From an uncultured Clostridia bacterium (lineage in GTDB: Bacteria; Bacillota; Clostridia; TANB77; CAG-465): DNA of 18,849 bases. Under the pieces are notes generated by a model, which did not search any database, had not been told where the DNA came from, and saw only the letters and a program-made list of their open reading frames with translations. This document shows positions 1-8,083 of the stretch, piece after piece. A program made the position numbers and the translations under genes. The stretch lies in contig CAKOYA010000025.1 of the NCBI GenBank assembly GCA_934130325.1, positions 1 to 18,849 on the forward strand, given 5' to 3'. Numbering within the stretch: position 1 is the stretch's first letter; every line of letters starts with the position of its first letter.

Positions 1-1
1 A

Positions 2-1132
2 TACATTATGAGGGCAGTTAATCTATATTTTCTGACAAGAAACCGGGATAAAAATACATATACAGCATTTGAAAATGAAGAAAAGAATTCTAATGTATAT
101 GAATACTTTATGCAAAATTACTCTATATATAAACAATTATTCCCATTGTTTTTTAATATGTCAAAGCAAATTATTACTATTACTCAAGCATCAAAGGACT
201 ATGTAGTAAAAAAATTCCATTTGGATAAAAGTAAGGTAGCTGTGATACATAATAGCATAAATTTTAGTGAATTTTTTTCTAATAAACCAGTAAAGAAAAT
301 TAATCAATTTTTATTAGTATCACGATTTTCAGAAGAAAAGATGAATTCTATTAAACAGGCAATTGATTTTTTTAAATGCTTTTTGGAAAAAGGGGACTGT
401 AAGTTAACTATAATTGGTGATGGTGATAAAAAAAGTGAATTACTTGAGTATGTAAAAAGTAAACAAATAGAAAAAAATGTAATTTTTGAAGGTCCAGTGA
501 CTGATGTGAGGCATTTTATTGAAAATAGTGATTGCGTAATAGGAGTAGATAGGTGCTTACTAGAAGCAGTTGCTATGAAAAAAATTGCAGTTATAAGTGG
601 TTATGATGGAATAAAAGGAATAGTAAATGCTAAAAATATAAATGTATGTATAGATGAGAACTTTTCTGGAAGATTAATGATTGATGTTGATAATAAATTG
701 TTGGCCGAGAATATAAATAATCTATCTAATGAAGAAATTGTAAAAATTCTTAACTCTAATTACGATGTGATAAGAAAAAGGCTTGATATAGATAACAATA
801 TATTTTTCATAGACTCTCCAAGCAATAATTTTGAAGATATTAAAATAGAATCTGAATATTTAAGAATAATTGAAAAATGTTATGAAAATATAAATATAGA
901 GGAGAAAAAAAGAATAGAACTTTTACAAAAAAATAGAGAATTAGAGAATAAATATGAATATATGAATTCACATTATGCTAATGTGGTAAATGAAAAGGAT
1001 GTGGCTTTGAAACATAAACAAGATGAGATTGATAAACTAAATTTAGAGCTTTATACTATATATTCAAGTAGAAGTTACATATATTGGAATAAGCTAAAAA
1101 AAATATTTAAAACTAAAAATAAACAAAAATAA
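2..1132 (+). CDS. GT-B glycosyltransferase, 5'-partial, with C-terminal coiled coil
   Basis: The reading frame is open to the left edge. The first in-frame ATG (position 8) has no ribosome-binding site, and the protein seen from there lacks the N-terminal acceptor-binding half of a GT-B fold, so the true start lies outside the window. Residues (counted from that ATG) 55-90 and 100-225 look like a GT4-type domain: VIHNSIN at 79-85, SRFSEEK at 105-111, IIGDGD at 135-140. The first glutamate of the usual E-x7-E pair is not present. Instead there is GVDRCLLEA (179-187), followed by GYDG...G and NFSGR (218-222), a variant I recall from a branch of surface-glycan glycosyltransferases. Residues about 280-350 are strongly charged and coiled-coil-like and end in a SRSY plus basic tail, common in rhamnan or O-antigen enzymes and probably membrane-associating. 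It is the first visible gene of the operon; donor and acceptor cannot be told. Confidence 0.85.
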   Translation, partial: YIMRAVNLYFLTRNRDKNTYTAFENEEKNSNVYEYFMQNYSIYKQLFPLFFNMSKQIITITQASKDYVVKKFHLDKSKVAVIHNSINFSEFFSNKPVKKINQFLLVSRFSEEKMNSIKQAIDFFKCFLEKGDCKLTIIGDGDKKSELLEYVKSKQIEKNVIFEGPVTDVRHFIENSDCVIGVDRCLLEAVAMKKIAVISGYDGIKGIVNAKNINVCIDENFSGRLMIDVDNKLLAENINNLSNEEIVKILNSNYDVIRKRLDIDNNIFFIDSPSNNFEDIKIESEYLRIIEKCYENINIEEKKRIELLQKNRELENKYEYMNSHYANVVNEKDVALKHKQDEIDKLNLELYTIYSSRSYIYWNKLKKIFKTKNKQK

Positions 1133-1146
1133 GGAGAAATATATTT

Positions 1147-3396
1147 ATGAAAGAACAAGATAATTTTGACTTTACTTTTGAACCGGGTAAAACTTTGACT
1201 AGTAGGAAAATTTTGAATTCAGGTGAACCTTTAATTAGTATAATAACTCCATATTATAACGCAGATAAATTTATTAAACAAACAGCAATTAGTATTTTAA
1301 ATCAAACTTTTCCATACTTTGAATGGATCATTGTAGACGATGGAAGTACAAAAGAAAATACTACTGAGGTGTTAAAAAGCATACAAAGTATGGATAATAG
1401 AATAAAAGTTTTAAGAAAAGAAAATGCGGGACCAGCAGCTGCTAGATATTTTGGCGTAGAAAATTGTAAAGCTGATATTGTATTTTGCTTAGATGCAGAC
1501 GATTTGATTGATAATACAATGCTTGAATGTGGATATTTTACTTTGTTAACTAATCCTGAATTTAAATTTGCCTATACACCAATTTGTACTTTTGGTGATA
1601 AAAATTATTTATATTCTCCATTATTTGATACCATGAAAGAAAAAAAAGAAAACATAATATCAGTAGCATCATTTGTAAGGAAAGCAGCATTTTTGGAATT
1701 AAGAGAATACTCAAAATTACCTAAAGGTGTACACGAAGATTGGTATATGTGGTTGTCATTTTTAGCTAGGAAATATAGACCTATTCGTATGAATTTTTAT
1801 GGATTTTGGTATAGAAGACTAAATACAGGAAGACTTAATAGTATTAATTCTAATAAAGCTAAAAATAAGTTTGCAGAAAAATATATGGGTAAAATCTCGA
1901 AAAATATAAAGAAGAAAGTAGGAGCATTGCAATTTCCTGCATCTTCTGATTATTCTTTTGATACATATCCTAAGGAATTTAAATGGGGAAAAAATCCGAT
2001 TAATGTAAAAGGTGAAAAAAAGAGATTATTATGTATTTTTCCATGGGCTGTCGTTGGTGGAGCAGATATTTTTAATTTGAATTTACTAAAAGGATTAAAG
2101 AAAAAAGGATATGAAATAACTGTGGTAACTACAGAACCTAGAGAATATATGTATAGACAGGCATTTGAAAAAGTAGTTGATGAATATTTTGATTTAACTT
2201 CATTTTTAAAGAGAAAAGAATGGGCTCCATTTATCTCATATCTAATAAAATCTCGTAATGTGGACATTGTATTAGAGAGTAATAGTTTTTATGGGTATTA
2301 TTCAATTCCATGGTTAAAATGTAAACATCCTGATGTAATATTTACTGATTATTTACATGCAGAAGATTGGAGTTGGAGAGATGGATCGTATCCACGAGAT
2401 TCTAATGCTATTTGCAGATATCTAGATAAAACCTATACATGTACTAATTATTTAAAAGAATTAATGTTAGGAAAAATGCAAAGAGGTGTAGATAACATTG
2501 AGGTTGCGTATATTGGAACAGATATTAATTATTTTAATCCAAATACTGATATACCTAAATATGAATATTTAAAGAAAAAATATGCTGGCAAAAAGGTTAT
2601 ATTATTTCCTAATAGATTTGAGTATTTAAAAAGACCTTTATTTCTTGCTAGAGTGATTGCAGAGATAGTTAAAACTAGAAAAGATATAATTTGCGTTGCT
2701 GCAGGATACGGTAAAGCTAAAGAAGATATGGATAGAGTAATTTCTGAGTACAATATTAAAGAATATTTTGAAATTGTTGGGAAAATTGATGACTTAAGGC
2801 CATATTACAAAGTGGCAAGTGTGACGGTTGTTTGTTCTTTAACTGAGGGATTAACCTTAACTGCTTATGAATCTTTGGCTATGGGAACACCTGTTGTAAC
2901 CGCTGACGTTGGTGGTCAAAAAGAACTAGTAGATAATACATGTGGAAGAGTTATAAAAAAATATCAAAGCATAGAAAAGGATTTGCATAATTATAATTAT
3001 TCTGATAGCGAAATAAAAGAGTATAAAGAGGCAATTATTGATATTATTAATAGGAAAGATGGAAATCTTGAGAATATTTGCCGTCAAAAAGTAATTAATG
3101 GTTTTTCTATAGAAAATATGATAGAGCAAATGGATAGTAGTTTTAATTCTATGATAATCAATGGTACAAATGTAGAATTAAGTATTTGTAAAAATATTGA
3201 AATTGCTGAAAGATATTTAGTTTTGTTTAATGAGTATTATAAGCAAACATATTTTAACCCCGATGAGGTAGAAGACAGAACTAGAATGCAAAAATTTAGG
3301 GATAAGTTATGGAATTTTGGTTTGTATCGTGGATTTATATATATGTTACAAAAAACTGGTGTAATGAATGTACTAAAAGGTGGAAAAAGAAAATAG
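1147..3396 (+). CDS. Two-domain glycosyltransferase (GT2 + GT4 fusion)
   Basis: This 749-residue protein carries two catalytic domains, so it probably adds two successive sugars to a surface glycan in the cytoplasm. Residues about 28-240 are a GT-A/GT2 domain: SIITPYYN at 31-38, VDDGS at 63-67, the DxD-type motif DADD at 116-119, and HEDWYMWL near 196-203 as the likely catalytic-base region. Residues about 290-640 are a GT-B/GT4 domain: glycine-rich WAVVGGAD (300-307), FPNRFEYLKRP (487-497) in the donor-binding region, and an E-x7-E pair at E567/E575 (EGLTLTAYE) with the following MGTPVV. Inverting chemistry is expected for the first domain and retaining for the second, from family knowledge. 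The C-terminal ~50 residues (FRDKLW...YRGF) are basic and amphipathic and may bind the membrane. The start is supported by AAGGAG at 1131-1136, which overlaps the upstream stop codon. Substrates are unknown. Confidence 0.9.
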   Translation: MKEQDNFDFTFEPGKTLTSRKILNSGEPLISIITPYYNADKFIKQTAISILNQTFPYFEWIIVDDGSTKENTTEVLKSIQSMDNRIKVLRKENAGPAAARYFGVENCKADIVFCLDADDLIDNTMLECGYFTLLTNPEFKFAYTPICTFGDKNYLYSPLFDTMKEKKENIISVASFVRKAAFLELREYSKLPKGVHEDWYMWLSFLARKYRPIRMNFYGFWYRRLNTGRLNSINSNKAKNKFAEKYMGKISKNIKKKVGALQFPASSDYSFDTYPKEFKWGKNPINVKGEKKRLLCIFPWAVVGGADIFNLNLLKGLKKKGYEITVVTTEPREYMYRQAFEKVVDEYFDLTSFLKRKEWAPFISYLIKSRNVDIVLESNSFYGYYSIPWLKCKHPDVIFTDYLHAEDWSWRDGSYPRDSNAICRYLDKTYTCTNYLKELMLGKMQRGVDNIEVAYIGTDINYFNPNTDIPKYEYLKKKYAGKKVILFPNRFEYLKRPLFLARVIAEIVKTRKDIICVAAGYGKAKEDMDRVISEYNIKEYFEIVGKIDDLRPYYKVASVTVVCSLTEGLTLTAYESLAMGTPVVTADVGGQKELVDNTCGRVIKKYQSIEKDLHNYNYSDSEIKEYKEAIIDIINRKDGNLENICRQKVINGFSIENMIEQMDSSFNSMIINGTNVELSICKNIEIAERYLVLFNEYYKQTYFNPDEVEDRTRMQKFRDKLWNFGLYRGFIYMLQKTGVMNVLKGGKRK

Positions 3397-3405
3397 TGGT
3401 GAAGT

Positions 3406-5160
3406 ATGAATAGAATATTTATTTTTCATAATAAAAATGTAGATATGTGTATTAAGAGTATAAAAAAGTATAATCCTAATGCGAGCGTTAAAATTTTATC
3501 TGAAGATGATTTAAAAGAATATGAGAAAAACATTCCAATCAAGAAAAATGAAAAACTATATAATGATTATTTAAGAATATATATCGCATATTTAGAGGGA
3601 GGCTTAATTTTAGATGGGCATATAGAATTAAGGGAAAACTTAAGTAATCTTTTTAAAAATGATATATTTTTAGGATTTGATAGTGAAAATACTATAGCTA
3701 CAAATGTGATTTGGAATAAGAATAAAAATAGTGAAGTATTAAAAAGTCTACTTAATGCTATAGAAGAAAACGTAAACTTAAATATAACAGAAATTTTTTC
3801 TAAAGTGTTTTCAAAGGATTTTAGTATAGTATATAATTCCTTGATGGTAATTGATAAAAAAATATATATTTATCCATATGATTATTTTTATCCTTTGGAT
3901 TATGAAGGACATGGAAAAAATATATCAGAAAATACTAAAATTATATTTTACAAAAGTGATAAACTTAGCAGATTTGCTAAGACAAAATATTCAATATATA
4001 AAAAACATGGTCCGTATGCTTTAAGATATCTTCTTACTTTGACTGATGCGTTCAGAAATAAAATAGGAGCTAAGAGATATATAAAAAAGCAGTCAAGTGG
4101 AAAAATGGAGGACCCTAAAAAAATTGAAGAATCTGTTTTGAATGCTTCAAAAGTTCTAGAAAATTACAAAAAAATGAAGCCAGAGTATATTATTTTTCAT
4201 AATCCTAGATGGATGGGAGTTACTAGTGCAACAAAAGAACTTTTTGAAAATTTGGTACCTTTGCAAGGAACATATACTCCTTCACAAGTTGATTTAATAG
4301 CAAGGAAGGTTATTGAATTAAACGTAAAGCAAGTAATATTTAGTGCCTTTGAATTTGGATTTGATAATCTTGCAAAAAAAATAAAAGAACTAAATAGCGA
4401 TATAAAGCTTAAGTTATTCTGGCATAGTAGTAACTCTCAGATAAATGGTCAACTTGTTGATGTGATGAATTGGAAAACAAATTTAAAAGTAATAAATTTG
4501 CATAGAAGTGGTATAATTGATGTAATTGGGACATGTAAAGAAAGTCTAGTTAATTTTTATATTTCTCAAGGATTTAAAACAGCATTTATACAAAATACAG
4601 TAAGATTAGATGATACGGTTAAAGCTGAATTGTTAAGTATAAAAAATAATATTAATAGAAAATATACAAAAATTGGATTGTATGCAGCTGGTATGGACTG
4701 GAGAAAGAACATGTTTAACCAAATAGCAGGTGCATCTTTAATAGAAAATGCTGTTGTTGACAGTGTGCCATTAAATTTTGAGGGACAAGTTTTTGCTTCT
4801 AAAATAGGCTTAAAAATGACAGGACTAAGTAAGGGTGTAAAAAGGGAAGAACTGTTAAAAAGGATGGCAAGCAATGATATTAATTTGTATGTTACATTTT
4901 CTGAATGTGCACCTATGCTTCCGATAGAGAGCATGGAGTGTGGAACTATATGTTTAACTGGAGATAACCATCATTATTTTAAGGGAACAGAACTTGAAAA
5001 ATATTTAGTTGTTTCAAGAGAAGATGATGTAATAGCAATATATGAAAAGATAGAATATGCCTTAAAGAATAAAGATAGAATATTTGAGTTATATAATTCT
5101 TGGAAAAAAGATTATGATATTCGTAGTAAAAAAAGTGTGCAATCTTTTTTAGAAATGTAA
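3406..5160 (+). CDS. Degenerate GT32-like domain fused to an unusual GT-B-like domain
   Basis: Two domains are visible in 584 residues. Residues 1-190 resemble the capsular GT32 family, including the intact enzyme at 7298-8083: NDYLRIYIAYLEGG (53-66) matches its SDYARLKALSEYGG, and YPYDYFYPLDY (156-166) matches its YPREYFYPLSY. However, the metal-binding DTD is replaced by DGH (70-72), and the conserved histidine/tryptophan stretch near the end (VHRYDATW in the intact copy) is replaced by IFYKSDKL. This domain is probably not a working transferase. Residues about 258-584 are a GT-B-like domain paralogous to the next gene: HNPRWMG (265-271), SATKELFEN, LFWH (337-340), YAAGMDW (426-432) and an E-x7-E pair E500/E508 (ECAPMLPIE). 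The latter may be a retaining glycosyltransferase. The start uses GGTGA at 3398-3402, a downstream-type Shine-Dalgarno match. The pseudo-domain may bind acceptor or scaffold a complex (inference). Confidence 0.8.
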   Translation: MNRIFIFHNKNVDMCIKSIKKYNPNASVKILSEDDLKEYEKNIPIKKNEKLYNDYLRIYIAYLEGGLILDGHIELRENLSNLFKNDIFLGFDSENTIATNVIWNKNKNSEVLKSLLNAIEENVNLNITEIFSKVFSKDFSIVYNSLMVIDKKIYIYPYDYFYPLDYEGHGKNISENTKIIFYKSDKLSRFAKTKYSIYKKHGPYALRYLLTLTDAFRNKIGAKRYIKKQSSGKMEDPKKIEESVLNASKVLENYKKMKPEYIIFHNPRWMGVTSATKELFENLVPLQGTYTPSQVDLIARKVIELNVKQVIFSAFEFGFDNLAKKIKELNSDIKLKLFWHSSNSQINGQLVDVMNWKTNLKVINLHRSGIIDVIGTCKESLVNFYISQGFKTAFIQNTVRLDDTVKAELLSIKNNINRKYTKIGLYAAGMDWRKNMFNQIAGASLIENAVVDSVPLNFEGQVFASKIGLKMTGLSKGVKREELLKRMASNDINLYVTFSECAPMLPIESMECGTICLTGDNHHYFKGTELEKYLVVSREDDVIAIYEKIEYALKNKDRIFELYNSWKKDYDIRSKKSVQSFLEM

Positions 5161-5166
5161 ATTATG

Positions 5167-5172
5167 GGTGAT
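5167..5172 (+). promoter_or_regulatory. Unusual ribosome-binding site GGTGAT that decides a start
   Basis: GGTGAT matches the downstream half of the full anti-Shine-Dalgarno complement (AAGGAGGTGATC) and lies three bases before the ATG at 5176. The upstream paralogous gene has GGTGA (3398-3402) three bases before its ATG. The shared arrangement favours 5176 over the ATG at 5164. Confidence 0.45.
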
Positions 5173-5175
5173 AAA

Positions 5176-6228
5176 ATGTCAAGACACTTTAAAAAAGTAA
5201 AAAATATTTTCTTTTATCCTAAAAAAGAAACAGAGGAAATAGTAGAAAAAATAAATTCATTTAAAGGAAAAGATGGGTTTGCAATATATAATCCTGAATG
5301 TTTGGGAATTATGAATTCAACAAAAGATTTGTTTGAAAACACTGTTGCAATGAAGGAAATATTAAATGAAAAACAAGCAAATTTTATAGTTGATGCTATA
5401 ATAGATGCTAATCCTAAGTACGTTATATTTAGTTCGATTACATTTGGTTGGAAAAATATTGTAGAAAAAATAAAAGAAAAATCAGATAGTATAAAAGTAA
5501 AGTTTTTGTGGCATGGTTCTCATGCAATGTTTGTTGAAAGGGATGAATCATATTTTTTATATGGTATAATGGAACTTATGGATAGAAAACTAGTTGATAC
5601 TGTTGGATTTTTTAAAGAAAGCATGGCAAAATTTTATAAAGCTAAAGGATACAATGCATTTTTTGTGACAAATAATGTAAGTAAAATAAAAATAACAAAT
5701 ACTGAGTCATTTAAAAAGGAAAAAGATAAAATATATTTGGGGTCATATGCAGCAGGAGATAGATGGGGAAAAAATACTGCAAATCAGTTAAGTGCCGCAT
5801 CAATGATTAAAAATTCAGTAGTGGATGTAATTCCAACAACTAATTTAATTAAGGAATTTTGTCATACTATCAATTTAACAATAAATGATGAAAAATTGGG
5901 ATATTTAAAAAGACAAGAACTTTTAAATAGAATGGCTTTAAATGATGTTAATTTATATGTCACATTTACAGAATGTTCTCCAGTTATCCCACTTGAAAGC
6001 TTAGAACTTGGTGTACCTTGTATTACAGGAAATAATCACTCATATTTTAAAGACTCAAAACTAGAAGAGTACTTAATAGTAAAATCTGAGGATGATATAG
6101 ATGAGATATATGAGAAAATAAAGGTATGTTTAGATAAAAAACAAGAAATAATTAATCTTTATAAAGAATGGAAAAAAGATTATGATATCTTATCAAATAA
6201 ATTATTAGATGAGTTTATTAATGGGTAG
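5176..6228 (+). CDS. GT-B-like glycosyltransferase, paralogue of the preceding gene's C-terminal domain
   Basis: The product has about 350 residues and aligns along its length with residues ~258-584 of the upstream gene. Shared signatures in order are (I)YNPE/HNPR followed by a G, STKDLFEN, FLWHGS (equivalent to LFWHSS), FFKESMAKFY (CKESLVNFY), SYAAGDRWGKN (LYAAGMDWRKN), RQELLNRMALND (REELLKRMASND), and ECSPVIPLE with E266/E274 as an E-x7-E pair, then GNNHSYFK and EWKKDYD. The E-x7-E pair and C-terminal layout suggest a retaining GT-B enzyme, but I cannot place it in a named CAZy family. I chose the ATG at 5176 because GGTGAT lies just upstream (5167-5172), as in the preceding gene. An alternative ATG at 5164 has no ribosome-binding site and would add four residues. 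The 15-bp gap to its paralogue points to local duplication, with the two enzymes perhaps acting on related linkages. Confidence 0.8.
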   Translation: MSRHFKKVKNIFFYPKKETEEIVEKINSFKGKDGFAIYNPECLGIMNSTKDLFENTVAMKEILNEKQANFIVDAIIDANPKYVIFSSITFGWKNIVEKIKEKSDSIKVKFLWHGSHAMFVERDESYFLYGIMELMDRKLVDTVGFFKESMAKFYKAKGYNAFFVTNNVSKIKITNTESFKKEKDKIYLGSYAAGDRWGKNTANQLSAASMIKNSVVDVIPTTNLIKEFCHTINLTINDEKLGYLKRQELLNRMALNDVNLYVTFTECSPVIPLESLELGVPCITGNNHSYFKDSKLEEYLIVKSEDDIDEIYEKIKVCLDKKQEIINLYKEWKKDYDILSNKLLDEFING

Positions 6229-6237
6229 GTTTAAATT

Positions 6238-7296
6238 ATGAATGAAGATATATTACTTTCTGTTATAATTCCAGTATATAACACAGAGAAGTATTTTGAA
6301 AGGTGTATTAAATCGGTCATAGATGCTGTACAAAAAAATAGTGCAAAATCTGAGATAATAGTAATTAATGATGGCTCTTGTGGAAATATAGAAGAACTGA
6401 TTAAAAAATATTTAGTTGATTATGGTAATTTAATCGTATATATTTCACAAAAAAATAAAGGAAGAGGAGCAACAAGAAATTTAGGAGTTGCTAAGGCAAG
6501 GGGAAAATATATAAATTTTGTTGATTCAGATGATTATATTGATGAAAATATGTACGTTAATATGTTTGAAAAGATAAAAGAAGAAAGATCTGATATTGTA
6601 ATATGTGATATAAAAAATGTTGAAAAAGATAATTGCTTTAGAGTTGAAGCTAAAAATATTAAAATAGTTGAAGATAATATAGGATGTTTTGATACAATGA
6701 TTTTGCCCTCTTGTTGTAATAAAATAATAAGAAGGGAATTGTTTGATAATGTTGAATTTCCTGAAGATATAAACTATGAAGATTTGGCGACAATTCCATA
6801 TATATATCTTAAAGCAAAAAAAATTTCTTATCTTCCTGAAATGTTATATAATTACGTACAAAATGATGAATCTGTTATGAATGAAAAATTTGGAATAAAT
6901 CAACTTAATTTGATTAATGCATTAGAACTTGTTTGTGATAGAATAAAAACACTTAATTTATCTGATAGGGAATGTCAAAAATTTGAATATATGATATATA
7001 CAAGAAGATTTTATGAAGAATTATTGGAAAAGATAATGTTATCTGAAAACAAAAAAAATCTAATAAAAGAATTTTGCTTTAGAATACAAAATTTAGAAAG
7101 AAGGTTTTCTAATAATTTGTATTTTAACGCACTTATAAACTCACAGAGGAATATAAAAAGATTAGGGAGTAAGTTTTTACATAAAGCTATAAGAAAAAAG
7201 GAATATAAATTACTCTCAATATTTCTTACTAAGAGTTTGTATTATAGATATTTTGCAATTAGATATACAACTAAAAATATAATTGAGGGGGAATAA
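6238..7296 (+). CDS. GT2 family glycosyltransferase
   Basis: A 352-residue cytoplasmic GT-A enzyme of the GT2 family, expected to transfer one sugar from a nucleotide-sugar with inversion. The N-terminal domain shows SVIIPVYN (8-15), the nucleotide-binding INDGS (43-47), KNKGRGATRNLG (72-83) in the usual position, the metal-binding DSDD (96-99), and NYEDLATIPY (179-188) holding the likely catalytic ED pair. The C-terminal ~130 residues are helical, rich in lysine and aromatic residues, and end in a basic tail without a transmembrane segment. The start follows GGGTAGGT (6223-6230) by about 8 bases. Its stop codon lies inside the ribosome-binding region of the next gene, so translation is probably coupled. 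The sugar and linkage cannot be predicted. Confidence 0.92.
   Translation: MNEDILLSVIIPVYNTEKYFERCIKSVIDAVQKNSAKSEIIVINDGSCGNIEELIKKYLVDYGNLIVYISQKNKGRGATRNLGVAKARGKYINFVDSDDYIDENMYVNMFEKIKEERSDIVICDIKNVEKDNCFRVEAKNIKIVEDNIGCFDTMILPSCCNKIIRRELFDNVEFPEDINYEDLATIPYIYLKAKKISYLPEMLYNYVQNDESVMNEKFGINQLNLINALELVCDRIKTLNLSDRECQKFEYMIYTRRFYEELLEKIMLSENKKNLIKEFCFRIQNLERRFSNNLYFNALINSQRNIKRLGSKFLHKAIRKKEYKLLSIFLTKSLYYRYFAIRYTTKNIIEGE
7285..7291 (+). promoter_or_regulatory. Ribosome-binding site that fixes a GTG start
   Basis: GAGGGGG lies six bases before the GTG at 7298 and inside the end of the preceding GT2 gene. It shows that the GT32 gene begins at the GTG rather than at the TTG at 7283, which precedes and overlaps the site. 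It also suggests translational coupling. Confidence 0.7.
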
Positions 7297-7297
7297 A

Positions 7298-8083
7298 GTG
7301 AAAGAAAATAGAGCTGTAAAGATTATACATTATTGTTGGTTTGGTCCAAGACCACTTTCTAAATTAGCTATTAAATGTATGGAAAGTTGGAAAAAGTTTT
7401 TACCCGATTATAAGGTTATGTTATGGAATGAAGAAAATTTTGATTTTAATCAAAATATATTTGTTAAGCAAGCTTATGAAAATCGTAAATGGGCTTTTGT
7501 ATCTGATTATGCAAGACTAAAAGCTTTATCGGAATATGGTGGAATATATTTAGATACTGATATGGAAATAATAAATGACATATCAAGTGTTGTAGAAAAT
7601 GAATGTTTCCTTGGTGTAGAAGATTCAGGACTTGTTAATGCGGCTGTTATAGGTGCTAAAACTCCTCATAATAAATTTATTGATGATTTAATATCACAAT
7701 ATGACCATTTAGATAAGTTTGATATAGAGGATATTTATGCTATGTCTATTCCAAGACAAATTACAAAAATGTTAGAACCGTTAGGTTTTAAGAAAGAGGA
7801 GCAGGGAATTCAAAAATTTTATGACGGACAAGTAGCTGTATATCCTAGGGAGTATTTTTATCCTTTAAGTTACGATTACCAAGATAATAAATTTACTGAA
7901 AATTCATGTATGGTACATCGTTATGATGCGACTTGGGCAAGCAAACCAGAAAAAGCAAAACTTTTTTTTAGAAGGCATAATATGAGATTTATGTTGAAAA
8001 TAGTTGATATTTGTGTTAGTATAAATATAAGAAAGAAAAGGATTATAAATAGAATCAGGGGGATACCAAATGAAGAAAGATAA
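7298..8083 (+). CDS. GT32 / capsular polysaccharide synthesis glycosyltransferase (DxD)
   Basis: A 261-residue enzyme of the GT32-like, DxD sugar-binding family, often found in capsule and wall-polysaccharide loci; it should use a nucleotide-sugar and a divalent metal. Diagnostic features are KIIHYCWFG at 8-16, WKKFLPDYKVMLWNE (31-45), SDYARLKALSEYGG (69-82) followed by IYLDTDME with the DTD metal motif at 86-88, then YPREYFYPL and the late MVHRYDATW that carries the family's conserved His and Trp. The start is the GTG at 7298, preceded by a strong GAGGGGG (7285-7291). A longer frame from a TTG at 7283 would overlap that site and is unlikely. It sits one base after the GT2 gene and overlaps the next gene by 14 bp. 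It is the intact counterpart of the degenerate domain in the gene at 3406-5160. Confidence 0.9.
   Translation: MKENRAVKIIHYCWFGPRPLSKLAIKCMESWKKFLPDYKVMLWNEENFDFNQNIFVKQAYENRKWAFVSDYARLKALSEYGGIYLDTDMEIINDISSVVENECFLGVEDSGLVNAAVIGAKTPHNKFIDDLISQYDHLDKFDIEDIYAMSIPRQITKMLEPLGFKKEEQGIQKFYDGQVAVYPREYFYPLSYDYQDNKFTENSCMVHRYDATWASKPEKAKLFFRRHNMRFMLKIVDICVSINIRKKRIINRIRGIPNEER

Noticed and set aside
1950..2267. Open frame of 105 codons on the - strand
   Set aside because: It lies wholly inside the GT4 half of the two-domain glycosyltransferase, has no recognisable motif, and is an antisense shadow of AT-rich coding sequence.
4566..4934. Open frame of 122 codons on the - strand
   Set aside because: It is antisense to the conserved GT-B-like domain with its E-x7-E pair; its hydrophobic look is a by-product of the complementary strand.
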